From: Demequina rhizosphaerae
Lineage (GTDB): Bacteria > Actinomycetota > Actinomycetes > Actinomycetales > Demequinaceae
Direction of reading: 5' to 3'
Assembly: GCF_000971255.1 (NCBI RefSeq)
Contig: NZ_BBMC01000003.1
Location: 310,001-374,000, forward strand
DNA: 64,000 nucleotides
Under the pieces are notes generated by a model that made no database searches, had not been told where the DNA came from, and saw nothing but the letters and a program-made list of their open reading frames with translations. Within the stretch, counting starts at the first letter, position 1. Each line of letters opens with the position of its first letter. The translations under genes were made by a program, and so were the position numbers. Of the stretch, positions 14,536-23,358 are shown piece after piece.

Positions 14536-17500
14536 CTACAGGCCGGCCACCACCGCATCGGCCACGGGCCACGGCGTGCCGAACCGGTGCATCGTCACCG
14601 CGACCGCCTGCTCCCGGAGGAACGGCAGCAGCTCGACCTCGGGCGCGCCGGTGACCGGCGCGTCGTAGACGGCGAGGTCGATGCGCTGCGCGGGGGCGGC
14701 GCCGACGGCGCGCACGCGCGCCCCGTCGCCGGCGAGCCGCGCGACGAGCGCGTCCTCGGACTCGACGGTCACGGCGAGCCCGGCGTCCTCGAGCAGCGCG
14801 CGGAAGCGCGGCGTGAGCTCGACGGCGCTCGACAGGCCGCCCGTGCCGCCGGCGGTGAGCCGGGCCGCGCACACGCGCTGGAGCGCGGCCTTGTCGACGC
14901 CGTCCCAGCGGATCTCGGTGGCCGCGGGAGCGTGGCGCAGCGCGTTGCGCTCGGAGACGAGGCGGCTGCGGTCGACCGCGGCGCCGAAGGCCTGCGACCA
15001 CGCGCGCGCGTCCGCCGCGGCGGCGGCTCGCACCCACGCGGGGGCGTCCTCGAGCAGCGGCATCCGCGCGGCGGTCGGCGGGGCGTCCACGTCGGCGCGC
15101 TCCCATCCGGTGAGCTGCACGAGGTAGGACGGGCCGCCCGCCTTCGCGGTCGGGCCCACGACGGACCGCTTCCAGCCGCCGAACGGCTGCCGCTGGACGA
15201 TCGCTCCGGTGATGCCGCGGTTGACGTACACGTTGCCCGCCTCGACCGCGCCCAGCCACCGGGCGATCTCCGTCTCCTCGAGGGAGTGCAGGCCTGCGGT
15301 GAGGCCGTAGTCGACGCCGTTCTGCAGCGCGATCGCCTCGTCGAGGGTCGCGGCGGTCATGATGCCGAGCACCGGTCCGAAGCACTCGGTGAGGTGGAAC
15401 CACGACCCGGGGGCGACGCCGGCGCGGACGCCGGGCGTCCACGAGCGGCCCTCGTCGTCCAGGCGGCGCGGCTCGACGAGCCACCTCTCCCCCGGCTCGA
15501 GCGTGGTGAGGGCGCGCAGCAGCTTGCCCCGCGCGGGCTCGATGACCGGGCCCATCTGCGTGGTCGCGTCGTCGGCGGCGCCGACCGTGAGCGAGCGGAC
15601 CGCGTCCTCGAGCTGCGTGAGGAAGCGTCGCGAGGTCGCCACGGGGCCCACGAGGATGACGAGCGACGCCGCCGAGCACTTCTGGCCGGCGTGGCCGAAC
15701 GCGGAGTGGACGACGTCGCGCACCGCGAGGTCGAGGTCCGCGCTCGGGGTCACGACGATCGCGTTCTTGCCGGAGGTCTCGGCGAAGAGGCGCAGGCCGG
15801 GGGCGACGCGGTGGAACAGGGCGCCGGTCTCGTAGGCGCCCGTGAGGATGACCTGGTCCACGTCCGGGTGGCCCAGGAGGGCGTCTCCGAGGCCCGCGTC
15901 GATGCCGTCGGCGGAGATGTCGACGAGGCGCAGCGCGTCGCGCGGGACGCCCGCCTGCCAGAGGATCTCCGCGAGCAGCGCGCCGCAACGGGCCGACTGC
16001 TCGGCCGGCTTCAGCACCACGGACGATGCGGCGGCCAGGGCCGCGAGCGTCGAGCCGGCGGGGATGGCCACCGGGAAGTTCCACGGCGGCGTGACGACCG
16101 TGACGTCGCGCGGCACGGGCCGCGCGCCCTCGAGCCGGTGCAGGTCGAGCGAGCGCTCCGCGTAGTAGTGCGCGAAGTCCACCGCCTCGGACACCTCGGG
16201 GTCGGACTGGTCGATGGTCTTGCCGGCCTCGGCCATCATCACGGCGACGAGGTCTCCGCGGCGCGCCTCGAGGGCGCGTCCGGCGGCGTGGAGGATCGCG
16301 GCGCGGTCCTCGGGGGTGAGCGCCTGCCACGAGGCCGCGCCCACCTTGGCCGCGGCGACCTCCGCGGCGACCTCCGCATCGTCCTCGACCCGCGCGGCCG
16401 CGAGGGTGTCGAGCCCGGCCCGCGTGGACGGCGCCGTGGCGCGGATCTCCCGCGCCCAGGCGCGGCTGGAGGCGAGCGACGGGTCGGTGTCGGCGGCGTT
16501 GGCGAAGCCCGTCGACGGGGCCGCGCCGCGGGCGGCGTCCCGGTGCGAGGCCGGGACCGCGTCCTCGGCGCGGGCGAGGGACGCGCGGAAGCGCGCCTCC
16601 TCGCGGGCGAACGTGGCGTCGTCCTCGAGGTCGTACAGCGCGGACATGAAGTTCTCGGGGCTCGCGACCTCCTCGAGGCGGCGGACCAGGTACGCCAGGG
16701 CGACGTCGAACTCGCCGGGGTGGACCACGGGCGTGTACAGACGCAGCGGGCCGGTGTCCTGCGCGACGGCGGCGGCGACGTGCTCGCCCATGCCGAGCAG
16801 CATCTCGAAGTCGAGGCCGTCGGTCACGCCGCGCTCGCGCGCGGTAAGCAGCGCGTGGGCGATGTCGAAGAGGTTGTGCCCCGCGACGCCGAGGCGCACG
16901 TGCGCGAGCCGCTCGGGGGTGAGCGCGAGGTCGAGGATGCGCTTGTAGTGGGCGTCGGACTCCTCCTTGGAGCCCCAGGTCGCGAGCGGCCACCCGTGCT
17001 GCTCGGCGTCCACGCGCTCCATCGAGAGGTTCGCGCCCTTGACCAGGCGCACCTTGATGGGCGCGCCGCCGCGCGCGACGCGGTCGCCGGCCCAGTCCTG
17101 AAGGCGGCGCATCGCGCCGAGCGAGTCGGGCAGGTAGGCCTGCAGGACGATGCCGGCGGTGAGGTCCTCGAGGCCGGGGCGCTCGAGCAGGCGGGTGAAG
17201 ACGGCGACGGTGAGGTCGAGGTCGCGGAACTCCTCCATGTCGAGGTTCACGAACGCGCCGTCCTTGCGGGCGGCGAGCTCGTACAGGGGCGCGAGGCGCT
17301 CGACCACGGCGTCGACGGTCGCGTCGAACGCCCACGGCGAGTGCGGCGCGACCGCGGCGGACACCTTGAGGGACACGTAGTCGACGTCGGGCCGCTCGAG
17401 CAGCGCGAGCGTGCGCGCGAGGCGGCGGTCGGCCTCGGCGGCGCCGAGCACGGCCTCGCCGAGGAGGTTGAGGTTGAGGCGGCTCCCGCGGGCGCGCAGG

Positions 17501-17907
17501 CGCGCGAGCGCACGGCCCAGGCGGGCCTCGGTCGCGTCGACGATGAGGTGGCCGACCATCTCGCGCACCACGCGGCGGCACACGGCCACGACCAGCCCGG
17601 GCGCCACGTGGGAGGCGAGTGCGCCGGCGCGGAGCGCGACGCGCTGGTAGCCGGGCAGGAAGGCGTGGTCCCGGCGCACCATGCGTCGCAGGCTCGCGGC
17701 CGCGACGCCCGTGTCCTCGGGGCGGACGATGCCGTCGACGAAGTCCGTGAGGAACGGCAGGCCCTCCGGATCGCGGAGCATGCGCGCGAGCAGGCGCGCC
17801 GAGCCGTCGATCGGGTGGGACCGGGAGGCCTCGAGCCACGTCCGCACCTGCGCGACGGTGTCGTCGGCGGTGTGGGTGCGCTCGGGAGCCAGCGGGGACA
17901 TGGTCAT
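14536..17907 (-). CDS. putA: Bifunctional proline dehydrogenase / P5C dehydrogenase (PutA)
   Basis: 1123 residues. It oxidises proline to glutamate in two steps. The FAD-dependent proline dehydrogenase barrel fills about 80-480 (VSLKVSA, FVNLDMEEF, LVKGANL). The aldehyde dehydrogenase half follows at about 520-1000, with VTPPWNFPVAIPAG and the catalytic cysteine Cys744 in GHAGQKCSAAS. There is no N-terminal ribbon-helix-helix, so unlike the E. coli enzyme it does not repress itself; the divergent LysR gene is the likely regulator. AAGGAG precedes ATG 17907; ATG 17901 is a minor alternative. A strong hairpin ends the transcript. Confidence 0.96.
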   Translation of the reverse strand: MTMSPLAPERTHTADDTVAQVRTWLEASRSHPIDGSARLLARMLRDPEGLPFLTDFVDGIVRPEDTGVAAASLRRMVRRDHAFLPGYQRVALRAGALASHVAPGLVVAVCRRVVREMVGHLIVDATEARLGRALARLRARGSRLNLNLLGEAVLGAAEADRRLARTLALLERPDVDYVSLKVSAAVAPHSPWAFDATVDAVVERLAPLYELAARKDGAFVNLDMEEFRDLDLTVAVFTRLLERPGLEDLTAGIVLQAYLPDSLGAMRRLQDWAGDRVARGGAPIKVRLVKGANLSMERVDAEQHGWPLATWGSKEESDAHYKRILDLALTPERLAHVRLGVAGHNLFDIAHALLTARERGVTDGLDFEMLLGMGEHVAAAVAQDTGPLRLYTPVVHPGEFDVALAYLVRRLEEVASPENFMSALYDLEDDATFAREEARFRASLARAEDAVPASHRDAARGAAPSTGFANAADTDPSLASSRAWAREIRATAPSTRAGLDTLAAARVEDDAEVAAEVAAAKVGAASWQALTPEDRAAILHAAGRALEARRGDLVAVMMAEAGKTIDQSDPEVSEAVDFAHYYAERSLDLHRLEGARPVPRDVTVVTPPWNFPVAIPAGSTLAALAAASSVVLKPAEQSARCGALLAEILWQAGVPRDALRLVDISADGIDAGLGDALLGHPDVDQVILTGAYETGALFHRVAPGLRLFAETSGKNAIVVTPSADLDLAVRDVVHSAFGHAGQKCSAASLVILVGPVATSRRFLTQLEDAVRSLTVGAADDATTQMGPVIEPARGKLLRALTTLEPGERWLVEPRRLDDEGRSWTPGVRAGVAPGSWFHLTECFGPVLGIMTAATLDEAIALQNGVDYGLTAGLHSLEETEIARWLGAVEAGNVYVNRGITGAIVQRQPFGGWKRSVVGPTAKAGGPSYLVQLTGWERADVDAPPTAARMPLLEDAPAWVRAAAAADARAWSQAFGAAVDRSRLVSERNALRHAPAATEIRWDGVDKAALQRVCAARLTAGGTGGLSSAVELTPRFRALLEDAGLAVTVESEDALVARLAGDGARVRAVGAAPAQRIDLAVYDAPVTGAPEVELLPFLREQAVAVTMHRFGTPWPVADAVVAGL

Positions 17908-17973
17908 GGTGCTCCTTCTCTGAAGGCATCAGTGTCGGGCCGCCCAACCCCACAGCACCAGCGACCCAGTCTT

Positions 17974-17985
17974 ACGAATATTCGT
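17974..17985. promoter_or_regulatory. Palindrome between putA and its LysR regulator
   Basis: ACGAATATTCGT is a perfect 12-bp palindrome and an A+T island in the 100-bp divergent gap. It lies just upstream of the LysR -10-like hexamer TATGCT (17996-18001). Position and symmetry fit a LysR-type binding site acting on both genes. Confidence 0.65.
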
Positions 17986-18007
17986 CAGTTCTGCTTATGC
18001 TTTCGGG

Positions 18008-18889
18008 GTGCTCGACCTCGTCCGTCTCGTCGCCCTCCGCGAGCTCGCGCTACGCGGCACGATCGCGGCGGCGGCGCACGCGCTGGGCTACACCGCGTCG
18101 GCCGTGTCGCAGCAGCTCGCGACCCTCGAGCGCGAGGCCGGGGTGCCGCTGACGATCCGCTCCGGGCGACGTGTGATCCTCACCCCGGCGGGCGAACGGC
18201 TCGTGGCCCGCACGCACGAGCTGCTCGACACCATGGAGCTCGCGGAGGCCGAGCTGAGCGCCGGCTCCGGCCGCGTCACCGGGACCGTGCGGCTCGCGGT
18301 GTTCCAGTCCGCGGCCCTCACCCTCGTCACCGGCGCGCTGCTGCGCCTCCGCGAGTCGCACCCCGGCGTCCGCGTCAAGGTGACGCAGACCGAGCCCGAG
18401 GAGGCGTTCGCCGACACGTGGGCGCGCGAGTACGACCTCGTCGTCGCCGAGGAGTACCCCCAGCACTCGGCTCCCCACTACCCCGGCGTCGTGCGGCGGC
18501 CGCTCGTGCGCGACGAGCTGCTCCTCGCGGTCGGCGGCGAGTGGGCCGGCGCCTCGTCGGTCGCGGACCTCGCCGACGCCGCGTGGGTGATGGAGCCCGC
18601 GGGCACGGCGACGCGCCACTTCGCGGAGCAGACCTGCCGCGTGGCGGGCTTCGAGCCGGACGTGCGCTTCGAGAGCTCGGACCTCCAGGCCCACGTCCAG
18701 CTGGTCCAGAAGGGCCTCGCGGTGGCCATCCTGCCCGGCCTCATGGTGTCCTACGCCGGCATCGACGCCCGCGTGCTGCCGCTCGAGGGCGGGCCCCGCC
18801 GCACGGTGTTCACCGCGATGCGCGCGACGTCGCGCCGCGATCCCGCGGTCGAGGCCGTGCGGGCCGCGCTCGAGGCCTCGGCGACCTAG
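18008..18889 (+). CDS. LysR-family regulator, probable activator of putA
   Basis: 293 residues. The N-terminal helix-turn-helix (about 1-65: GTIAAAAHALGYTASAVSQQLATLE) is followed by a periplasmic-binding-protein-like effector domain (about 90-290). Divergent pairing with putA and the shared palindrome suggest it senses proline or P5C, but the ligand is inference. GTG 18008 lies 6 nt after TATGCT with no ribosome site, so it is probably leaderless. The same arrangement is known for PutR-type regulators, though those are from other families. Confidence 0.85.
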   Translation: MLDLVRLVALRELALRGTIAAAAHALGYTASAVSQQLATLEREAGVPLTIRSGRRVILTPAGERLVARTHELLDTMELAEAELSAGSGRVTGTVRLAVFQSAALTLVTGALLRLRESHPGVRVKVTQTEPEEAFADTWAREYDLVVAEEYPQHSAPHYPGVVRRPLVRDELLLAVGGEWAGASSVADLADAAWVMEPAGTATRHFAEQTCRVAGFEPDVRFESSDLQAHVQLVQKGLAVAILPGLMVSYAGIDARVLPLEGGPRRTVFTAMRATSRRDPAVEAVRAALEASAT

Positions 18890-18911
18890 CCCCCCGCGCC
18901 GACAGTCCGCA

Positions 18912-18941
18912 CGGATCTCGCGGCGACACGCCGCGGATCCG
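18912..18941. terminator. Hairpin between convergent LysR and EI24 genes
   Basis: CGGATC and CGCGGCG pair with CGCCGCG and GATCCG around a 3-nt loop, with one bulged T. It lies 22 nt after the LysR stop and 16 nt after the EI24 stop, so it can serve both strands. Confidence 0.7.
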
Positions 18942-18956
18942 AGCCGAGCGCGACCG

Positions 18957-19769
18957 TCAGGTCGGCGTGTCGGGACCGGCTCCGTGCCCGCTGTCGGGGG
19001 CGGCGGGGAGCGCGGGGAGGGCGCGGACCAGCAGGGTCGCGCCCGCGACCGCCGCCGGCATGGCCAGCACCGCGCCCAGCGGCAGCAGGAACACGAGGAA
19101 GACGGTGGCGCCGAACGCGATCACCCGGAGCCGGTACGGGCGCAGCGCCCGGATCCGGTCGCGGCGCGCGACGATGCCCCGCCGCGCCATCGGGTACGCC
19201 GTCAGCTCGATCGCGAGCAGACGGCCGCCGACGAGCGCGCCGAGCGAGAACGCCGTCGCCGAGCCGACGACCGGCAGCAGGCCGATCCCCAGGAGCAGCA
19301 GCGACACCCCGATCGAGATCGCCAGCGTCACGACGCCCTCGCCGAGCCCGCGCAGCAGCGCGGGCCACCACGGCTCGTCGTCGGGCGCGGCGCCGAGGTC
19401 CGCGTCGAGGCGGCGCGAGATCGCCTCGAAGAAGGGCTGGCCGATCGCGAGCGTGAGCGTCGCGAACAGCGCGACCGCGACGAGGGACGATGCGGCGAGC
19501 ACGGCCACCGACGCCGTCACCGCGGCCACGGAGGCGACCCAGCCGTCGTCGGCCCCGAGCGCGCCGGCGATCGCCCGCCCCACCGCGCCGAGGTTGACGG
19601 CGAGCACGCCGAGCGCGACGCCGAACAGGACGGCGACCAGGAGGCCCGGCAGCACGCCGAGGCCGAGCAGGCGCGGCTCGCGCGCCCACGCGCGCAGCCC
19701 GGACACCGCGGTCCGCACCCCGACCGCGACCTCGCGCGCACGGGCGGGCACGGCGCGGGCGGGAGGCAT
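18957..19769 (-). CDS. EI24/CysZ-domain integral membrane protein
   Basis: 270 residues with about five to six hydrophobic helices. AREPRLLGLGVLPGLLVAV near the start and GQPFFEAISRRLD in the middle are typical of the EI24 (DUF540) family, which includes CysZ. CysZ is a sulfate-related transporter, but most actinobacterial members are uncharacterised and no sulfur gene lies nearby. ATG 19769 follows the hexamer TAGCAT by 7 nt without a ribosome site (leaderless type). It converges on the LysR gene and is divergent from the amidohydrolase. Confidence 0.78.
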   Translation of the reverse strand: MPPARAVPARAREVAVGVRTAVSGLRAWAREPRLLGLGVLPGLLVAVLFGVALGVLAVNLGAVGRAIAGALGADDGWVASVAAVTASVAVLAASSLVAVALFATLTLAIGQPFFEAISRRLDADLGAAPDDEPWWPALLRGLGEGVVTLAISIGVSLLLLGIGLLPVVGSATAFSLGALVGGRLLAIELTAYPMARRGIVARRDRIRALRPYRLRVIAFGATVFLVFLLPLGAVLAMPAAVAGATLLVRALPALPAAPDSGHGAGPDTPT

Positions 19770-19859
19770 GGCGCCGATGCTAACGGCGACACCCCGCGCG
19801 GGCTACAGTGACGCGCATCCGGCCTGCTCGACCCGCCGATCGTCCTCCGAGGAGCACCC

Positions 19860-21272
19860 ATGCACGACCTCATCCTGCGCGGCGCGCGCCTCCGCGGCCA
19901 CGACGGCCCGCTCGACGTCGCGATCGACGCGGGCGCCATCGCTGAGGTGGGCCAGGAGCTGGGCCGGGGACGGGAGGAGCTGACCCTCGACGGGCGGCTC
20001 GTCGTGCCCGGGCTGTGGGACGCCCACGTCCACTTCGGTCAGTGGGCGCGCACGCGGAGCCGGCTGGACGTCGCGGGGGCGCGGTCGGTGGCCGAGGCGT
20101 GCGCGGCGGTGCGGGGGGCGCGTCCCGACGGGCTGCTGGTCGGCTTCGGCTTCCGGTGGGCGACGTGGGCCGAGGCGCCGACCGCGGCGGCCCTCGACGC
20201 CGCCCGACCCGCGCCCACCGTGCTGCTGTCGGGCGACATGCACACCGCCTGGGTGAACACCGCCGCGGCGCTCGAGCTCGGCTGCCGGCCGGGCCTGCTG
20301 CGCGAGGACGAGGCCTTCGCCGCCGAGGTCGCCCTCGACGCCGCTCCCCTCCCCCGCTCCGCGGTCGCGGAGGCGGTGCGGGCCGCATCGTCGCGCGGCG
20401 TCGTCGGGATCGTCGACCTGGAGTTCGCCGACACCGTCGAGGAGTGGAGCGCGCGGATCGCCGCCGGGATCGACGGGCTGCGCGTCGAGGCCGGCTTCTA
20501 CGGCGAACGCCTGGAGGCGCGCGTCGCCTCGCGGGCGCGCACCGGGCTCGCGGTGGACGGCACGCGCGGCCTGCTCCGGCACGGCCCCCTCAAGGTCATC
20601 GCGGACGGGTCCCTCAACACCCGCACCGCGCACTGCTGCGACCCCTACCCCGACGGCGGCGTCGGGATGCAGAACGTCGACGGTCCCGCCCTCGGCGAGC
20701 TCATGATGCGCGCCACCGGCGCCGGCATCGCGTGCGCGATCCACGCGATCGGCGATGCCGCGAACGCGATCGCGCTCGACGCGTTCGAGGCGACGCGCGC
20801 CCGGGGAAGCATCGAGCACGCCCAGCTCCTCGCGGACGCGGACGTCGCGCGATTCGCGCGCCTCGGCATCGTGGCGAGCGTGCAGCCCGAGCACGCGCTC
20901 GACGACCGCGACGTGGCGGACGAGCTGTGGGCGGGGCGCACCCGCCGCGCCTTCCCGCTGCGCGCGCTGCTCGACTCCGGGGCGCGCGTGGTGCTGGGCT
21001 CGGACGCGCCCGTCGCGCCGCTCGACCCGTGGATCGCGGTCGCGGCGGCGGTGCGGCGCACGCGCGGCGACCGGCCGGCGTGGCATGGCGAGCAGGCGCT
21101 CACGGTCGACGAGGCGATCGCCGCGAGCACCCGGTCGACGATCGCGCCGGGTCAGCGCGCCGACCTCGCGGTGCTCGACGCGGACCCGTGGACCGCCGAC
21201 GGCGACGCCCTGCGGACCCTCCCCGTCGCGATGACCCTCGTGGGCGGACGGGCGACGCACGCAGCCCTCTAG
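19860..21272 (+). CDS. YtcJ-like metal-dependent amidohydrolase
   Basis: 470 residues. The HxH pair of the amidohydrolase barrel is DAHVHF (His56, His58), with later motifs HAIGDAAN, IEHAQLL and GSDAPVAP, the last supplying the catalytic aspartate. The C-terminal RADLAVLDADPW belongs to the small composite beta domain. The subgroup hydrolyses N-acyl or formamide-type substrates; the substrate cannot be told here. GAGGAGCACCC before ATG 19860 supports the start, and TACAGT at 19803-19808 is a plausible -10. It converges with the OsmC gene over a small hairpin. Confidence 0.82.
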   Translation: MHDLILRGARLRGHDGPLDVAIDAGAIAEVGQELGRGREELTLDGRLVVPGLWDAHVHFGQWARTRSRLDVAGARSVAEACAAVRGARPDGLLVGFGFRWATWAEAPTAAALDAARPAPTVLLSGDMHTAWVNTAAALELGCRPGLLREDEAFAAEVALDAAPLPRSAVAEAVRAASSRGVVGIVDLEFADTVEEWSARIAAGIDGLRVEAGFYGERLEARVASRARTGLAVDGTRGLLRHGPLKVIADGSLNTRTAHCCDPYPDGGVGMQNVDGPALGELMMRATGAGIACAIHAIGDAANAIALDAFEATRARGSIEHAQLLADADVARFARLGIVASVQPEHALDDRDVADELWAGRTRRAFPLRALLDSGARVVLGSDAPVAPLDPWIAVAAAVRRTRGDRPAWHGEQALTVDEAIAASTRSTIAPGQRADLAVLDADPWTADGDALRTLPVAMTLVGGRATHAAL

Positions 21273-21290
21273 GCGATCAGACGATCGCCT
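21271..21290. terminator. Short bidirectional hairpin between amidohydrolase and OsmC genes
   Basis: AGGCGATC and GATCGCCT form a perfect 8-bp stem with a 4-nt loop. It overlaps both stop codons, so it includes the last codons of the OsmC gene. It is probably the shared terminator of the convergent pair. Confidence 0.5.
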
Positions 21291-21714
21291 CCTCGAGCGT
21301 CGCGCTCTCCAGCGAGATGTCGACGCCCGCGAGGGCCTTGGAGACCGGGCAGTTGTCCTTGGCGTCCTCGGCGAAGCGCGAGAACTCCAGCTGGTCGATG
21401 CCCGAGACCTTCGCGTGCACGGTGAGCATGCTCGACAGCACGCCGACGCCGGCCTCGAACTTCACCTCGGCCTCGACCTTGACCCAGTGCGGCGGCGTGC
21501 CGTTCTGCTCGAGCGCGAAGGAGAGCGCCATCGAGAAGCACGAGGCATGCGCGGCGGCGAGCAGCTCCTCGGGTGTCACCGCGTTCTCGCGCCCCTCCGA
21601 GCGCGCCTGCCAGTCGACCTCGAACTCGCCGTTGCCCGACGCGAGCGTCGCCTTGCCCTGACCGGTCGTCAGCCCGCTGTACCAGTTCGCCGTCGCCCTG
21701 CTCGAGACCGTCAT
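21277..21714 (-). CDS. OsmC-family peroxide-reducing protein
   Basis: 145 residues, usual size for the family. The two redox cysteines are Cys59 (AAHASCF) and Cys122 (DNCPVSKAL), as in OsmC/Ohr thiol peroxidases that reduce organic hydroperoxides in the cytosol. VTPEELLAAAHASCF marks the OsmC rather than the Ohr branch. AAGGAG before ATG 21714 decides the start. It is a single-gene unit with no regulator (such as OhrR) adjacent. Confidence 0.92.
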   Translation of the reverse strand: MTVSSRATANWYSGLTTGQGKATLASGNGEFEVDWQARSEGRENAVTPEELLAAAHASCFSMALSFALEQNGTPPHWVKVEAEVKFEAGVGVLSSMLTVHAKVSGIDQLEFSRFAEDAKDNCPVSKALAGVDISLESATLEEAIV

Positions 21715-21846
21715 CACGTGCTCCTTCGCCCGGTGGGGGTCCGCCGGCGGTCGCCGTCGCACCCGGATCCACCCTCCACCTCCCACGTTAGGGCGCGGGG
21801 GCGTTCTTGCGCATGCCGACGCCGAGGCGCGCCGCGAGGCCGCGGC

Positions 21847-22320
21847 TCAGACCCCCACGCGGTCGCGCGTGGGAAGCGTGCACGCGTACTCGTTCCGCAC
21901 GCGAGACGTGAGGGCCCAGCCGAGCAGCACGATCGCGCCGACGGCGAGATAGGGCTGGATCGGCTCGAAGAACTGGATGGCGCCCGTGTAGCCGAGCGCG
22001 AGCAGGACGAGCTTGTTGCACACGGGGCAGCCGACGGCGAAGAACGTGACGAACGCCCCCGCCATGCCGAGCTTGCCGTCGCGCTGCGCCTTGGCCTCCT
22101 CGGGTGTCGCGACGTAGGTCGCCGCGAGCAGGCCGGACAGCACCGCGGAGATCGCGAGGGCCCAGTACGACCACGCGGTGGGCGGGATCTCGCGGCCGAA
22201 CACGGGGTTCGGGACCAGGTCGGTGGGGAGCGCGATGAAGAGGTACGTGGCGACGGCGGTGCCGAGCGCGACGAGCCACCGGCGCGCGGGCCAGCGGCGC
22301 AGCGAGATCAGGACGTCCAT
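21847..22320 (-). CDS. Four-helix membrane protein with a CxxC motif, probably copper-responsive
   Basis: 157 residues with about four membrane helices. Between helices 2 and 3 or at the start of helix 3 lies FFAVGCPVCNK (Cys98, Cys101), a possible metal- or thiol-redox site at the membrane face. I recognise it only as an uncharacterised actinobacterial family. A CsoR-like inverted repeat lies 10 nt upstream of the start codon, which suggests induction by Cu(I). No copper ATPase or chaperone is present in the window. Confidence 0.65.
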   Translation of the reverse strand: MDVLISLRRWPARRWLVALGTAVATYLFIALPTDLVPNPVFGREIPPTAWSYWALAISAVLSGLLAATYVATPEEAKAQRDGKLGMAGAFVTFFAVGCPVCNKLVLLALGYTGAIQFFEPIQPYLAVGAIVLLGWALTSRVRNEYACTLPTRDRVGV

Positions 22321-22329
22321 CCGGGAAGC

Positions 22330-22345
22330 ATACCCCAGGGGGTAT
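22330..22345. promoter_or_regulatory. CsoR-like operator
   Basis: ATACCCC and GGGGTAT separated by 2 nt. This matches the G-tract inverted repeats bound by CsoR-family Cu(I)-sensing repressors (TACCC/GGGTA core). It sits just upstream of the CxxC membrane protein gene and touches the stop codon of the HAD gene. Confidence 0.65.
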
Positions 22346-23193
22346 CAGCCGACGGGATGGTCGAGGAGCCGGCGCAGCGTCGTGATGACGCCCGCGTCCT
22401 CGTTGGAGGGCGCCCGGTAGCGGGCGCGCTCCGCGACGTCCGGGTGCGCGTTGGCCATCGCGAAGGACAGCTCCGACGCGTCCATCATCTCGAGGTCGTT
22501 GAGGTAGTCGCCGAAGACGACCGTCTGCCCCGGCGTGATCCCCAGCGCCTCCTGGAGACGGCGGACCGCCACGCCCTTGTCGACGCGGGCGCCCATGATG
22601 TCGATCCAGTGCCGGTCCGAGACCACCACCTTGAGCGCGCCGTCGAAGCGCGCGAGCACCGGCGCCGTGTCGTGCGCCGCGTCCCCGAAGTCGTAGACGG
22701 CGACCTTGAGGAACTCGTCCTCGACGGCCGCCAGGTCCTCGACGATCTCGAGCGCCGCGTAGTACGGCTGGGAACGGGACAGGAAGGCCTCGTCGGCGCG
22801 CTCGACGTACGCCGAGCGCTTGCCGCACAGGACCGCGCCCACGTCGTAGCCCGCCGCCGCGTGGTCCCTCACGGCCCGGACGATGTCGGGCACGGTCGCC
22901 GACGGGATCGGCGACGACGAGATCTCCGCGTCGCCGCGGCGCACGTACGCGCCGTTCTCCGCGATCACGACCAGCCCGTCGCCCAGCCGCGCGAACTGGC
23001 GGGCGAGCGTCGCGTGCTGACGCCCCGAGGCGGGGGCGAACAGGATGCCGCGCTCGTGCATGTGCTCGACGAGCGGCCACAGCGCGTCCGGGATCTGCTT
23101 GGCGGCGTCGAGCAGCGTGCCGTCCATGTCGCACACGACCAGCCTGATGTCGTGAGGTCCGTCCGGCACGTGGAACGCGTCGGGGTGGGTCAT
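22345..23193 (-). CDS. Cof-type HAD-superfamily phosphatase
   Basis: 282 residues. The HAD motif I is VVCDMDGTLL (nucleophile Asp22, Asp24); motif III/IV appears as GVAVRRLQEALG and FGDYLNDLEMM. A cap domain of the Cof (C2B) type sits between. Such enzymes dephosphorylate sugar phosphates, nucleotides or flavin precursors in the cytosol; the substrate cannot be assigned. AGGAGGG precedes ATG 23193. Its stop codon overlaps the CsoR-like operator of the next gene, so read-through into that gene is possible. Confidence 0.88.
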   Translation of the reverse strand: MTHPDAFHVPDGPHDIRLVVCDMDGTLLDAAKQIPDALWPLVEHMHERGILFAPASGRQHATLARQFARLGDGLVVIAENGAYVRRGDAEISSSPIPSATVPDIVRAVRDHAAAGYDVGAVLCGKRSAYVERADEAFLSRSQPYYAALEIVEDLAAVEDEFLKVAVYDFGDAAHDTAPVLARFDGALKVVVSDRHWIDIMGARVDKGVAVRRLQEALGITPGQTVVFGDYLNDLEMMDASELSFAMANAHPDVAERARYRAPSNEDAGVITTLRRLLDHPVG

Positions 23194-23358
23194 CGTCCCT
23201 CCTGGTCTGTCGGCGGCCTCCAGCCTAGCCGCGGACGAGGCGCGGTCGGCCCGGCCCGTCGTGGACGGTGCAATCGGGGCAAGGTGGTCATCGGGCCCTC
23301 CCAGGAACGCTAGATTCCTGCACCAGGGGCGGCGGCGCCCCGGGGATTCGGGGGAACC

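Noticed and set aside
14392-19983. A very long plus-strand open frame running antisense to putA and through the LysR/EI24 region
   Set aside because: It is an artefact of G+C-rich codon third positions. It crosses several well-supported genes and has no family-like motifs, no ribosome site and extreme Arg/Ala/Gly content.
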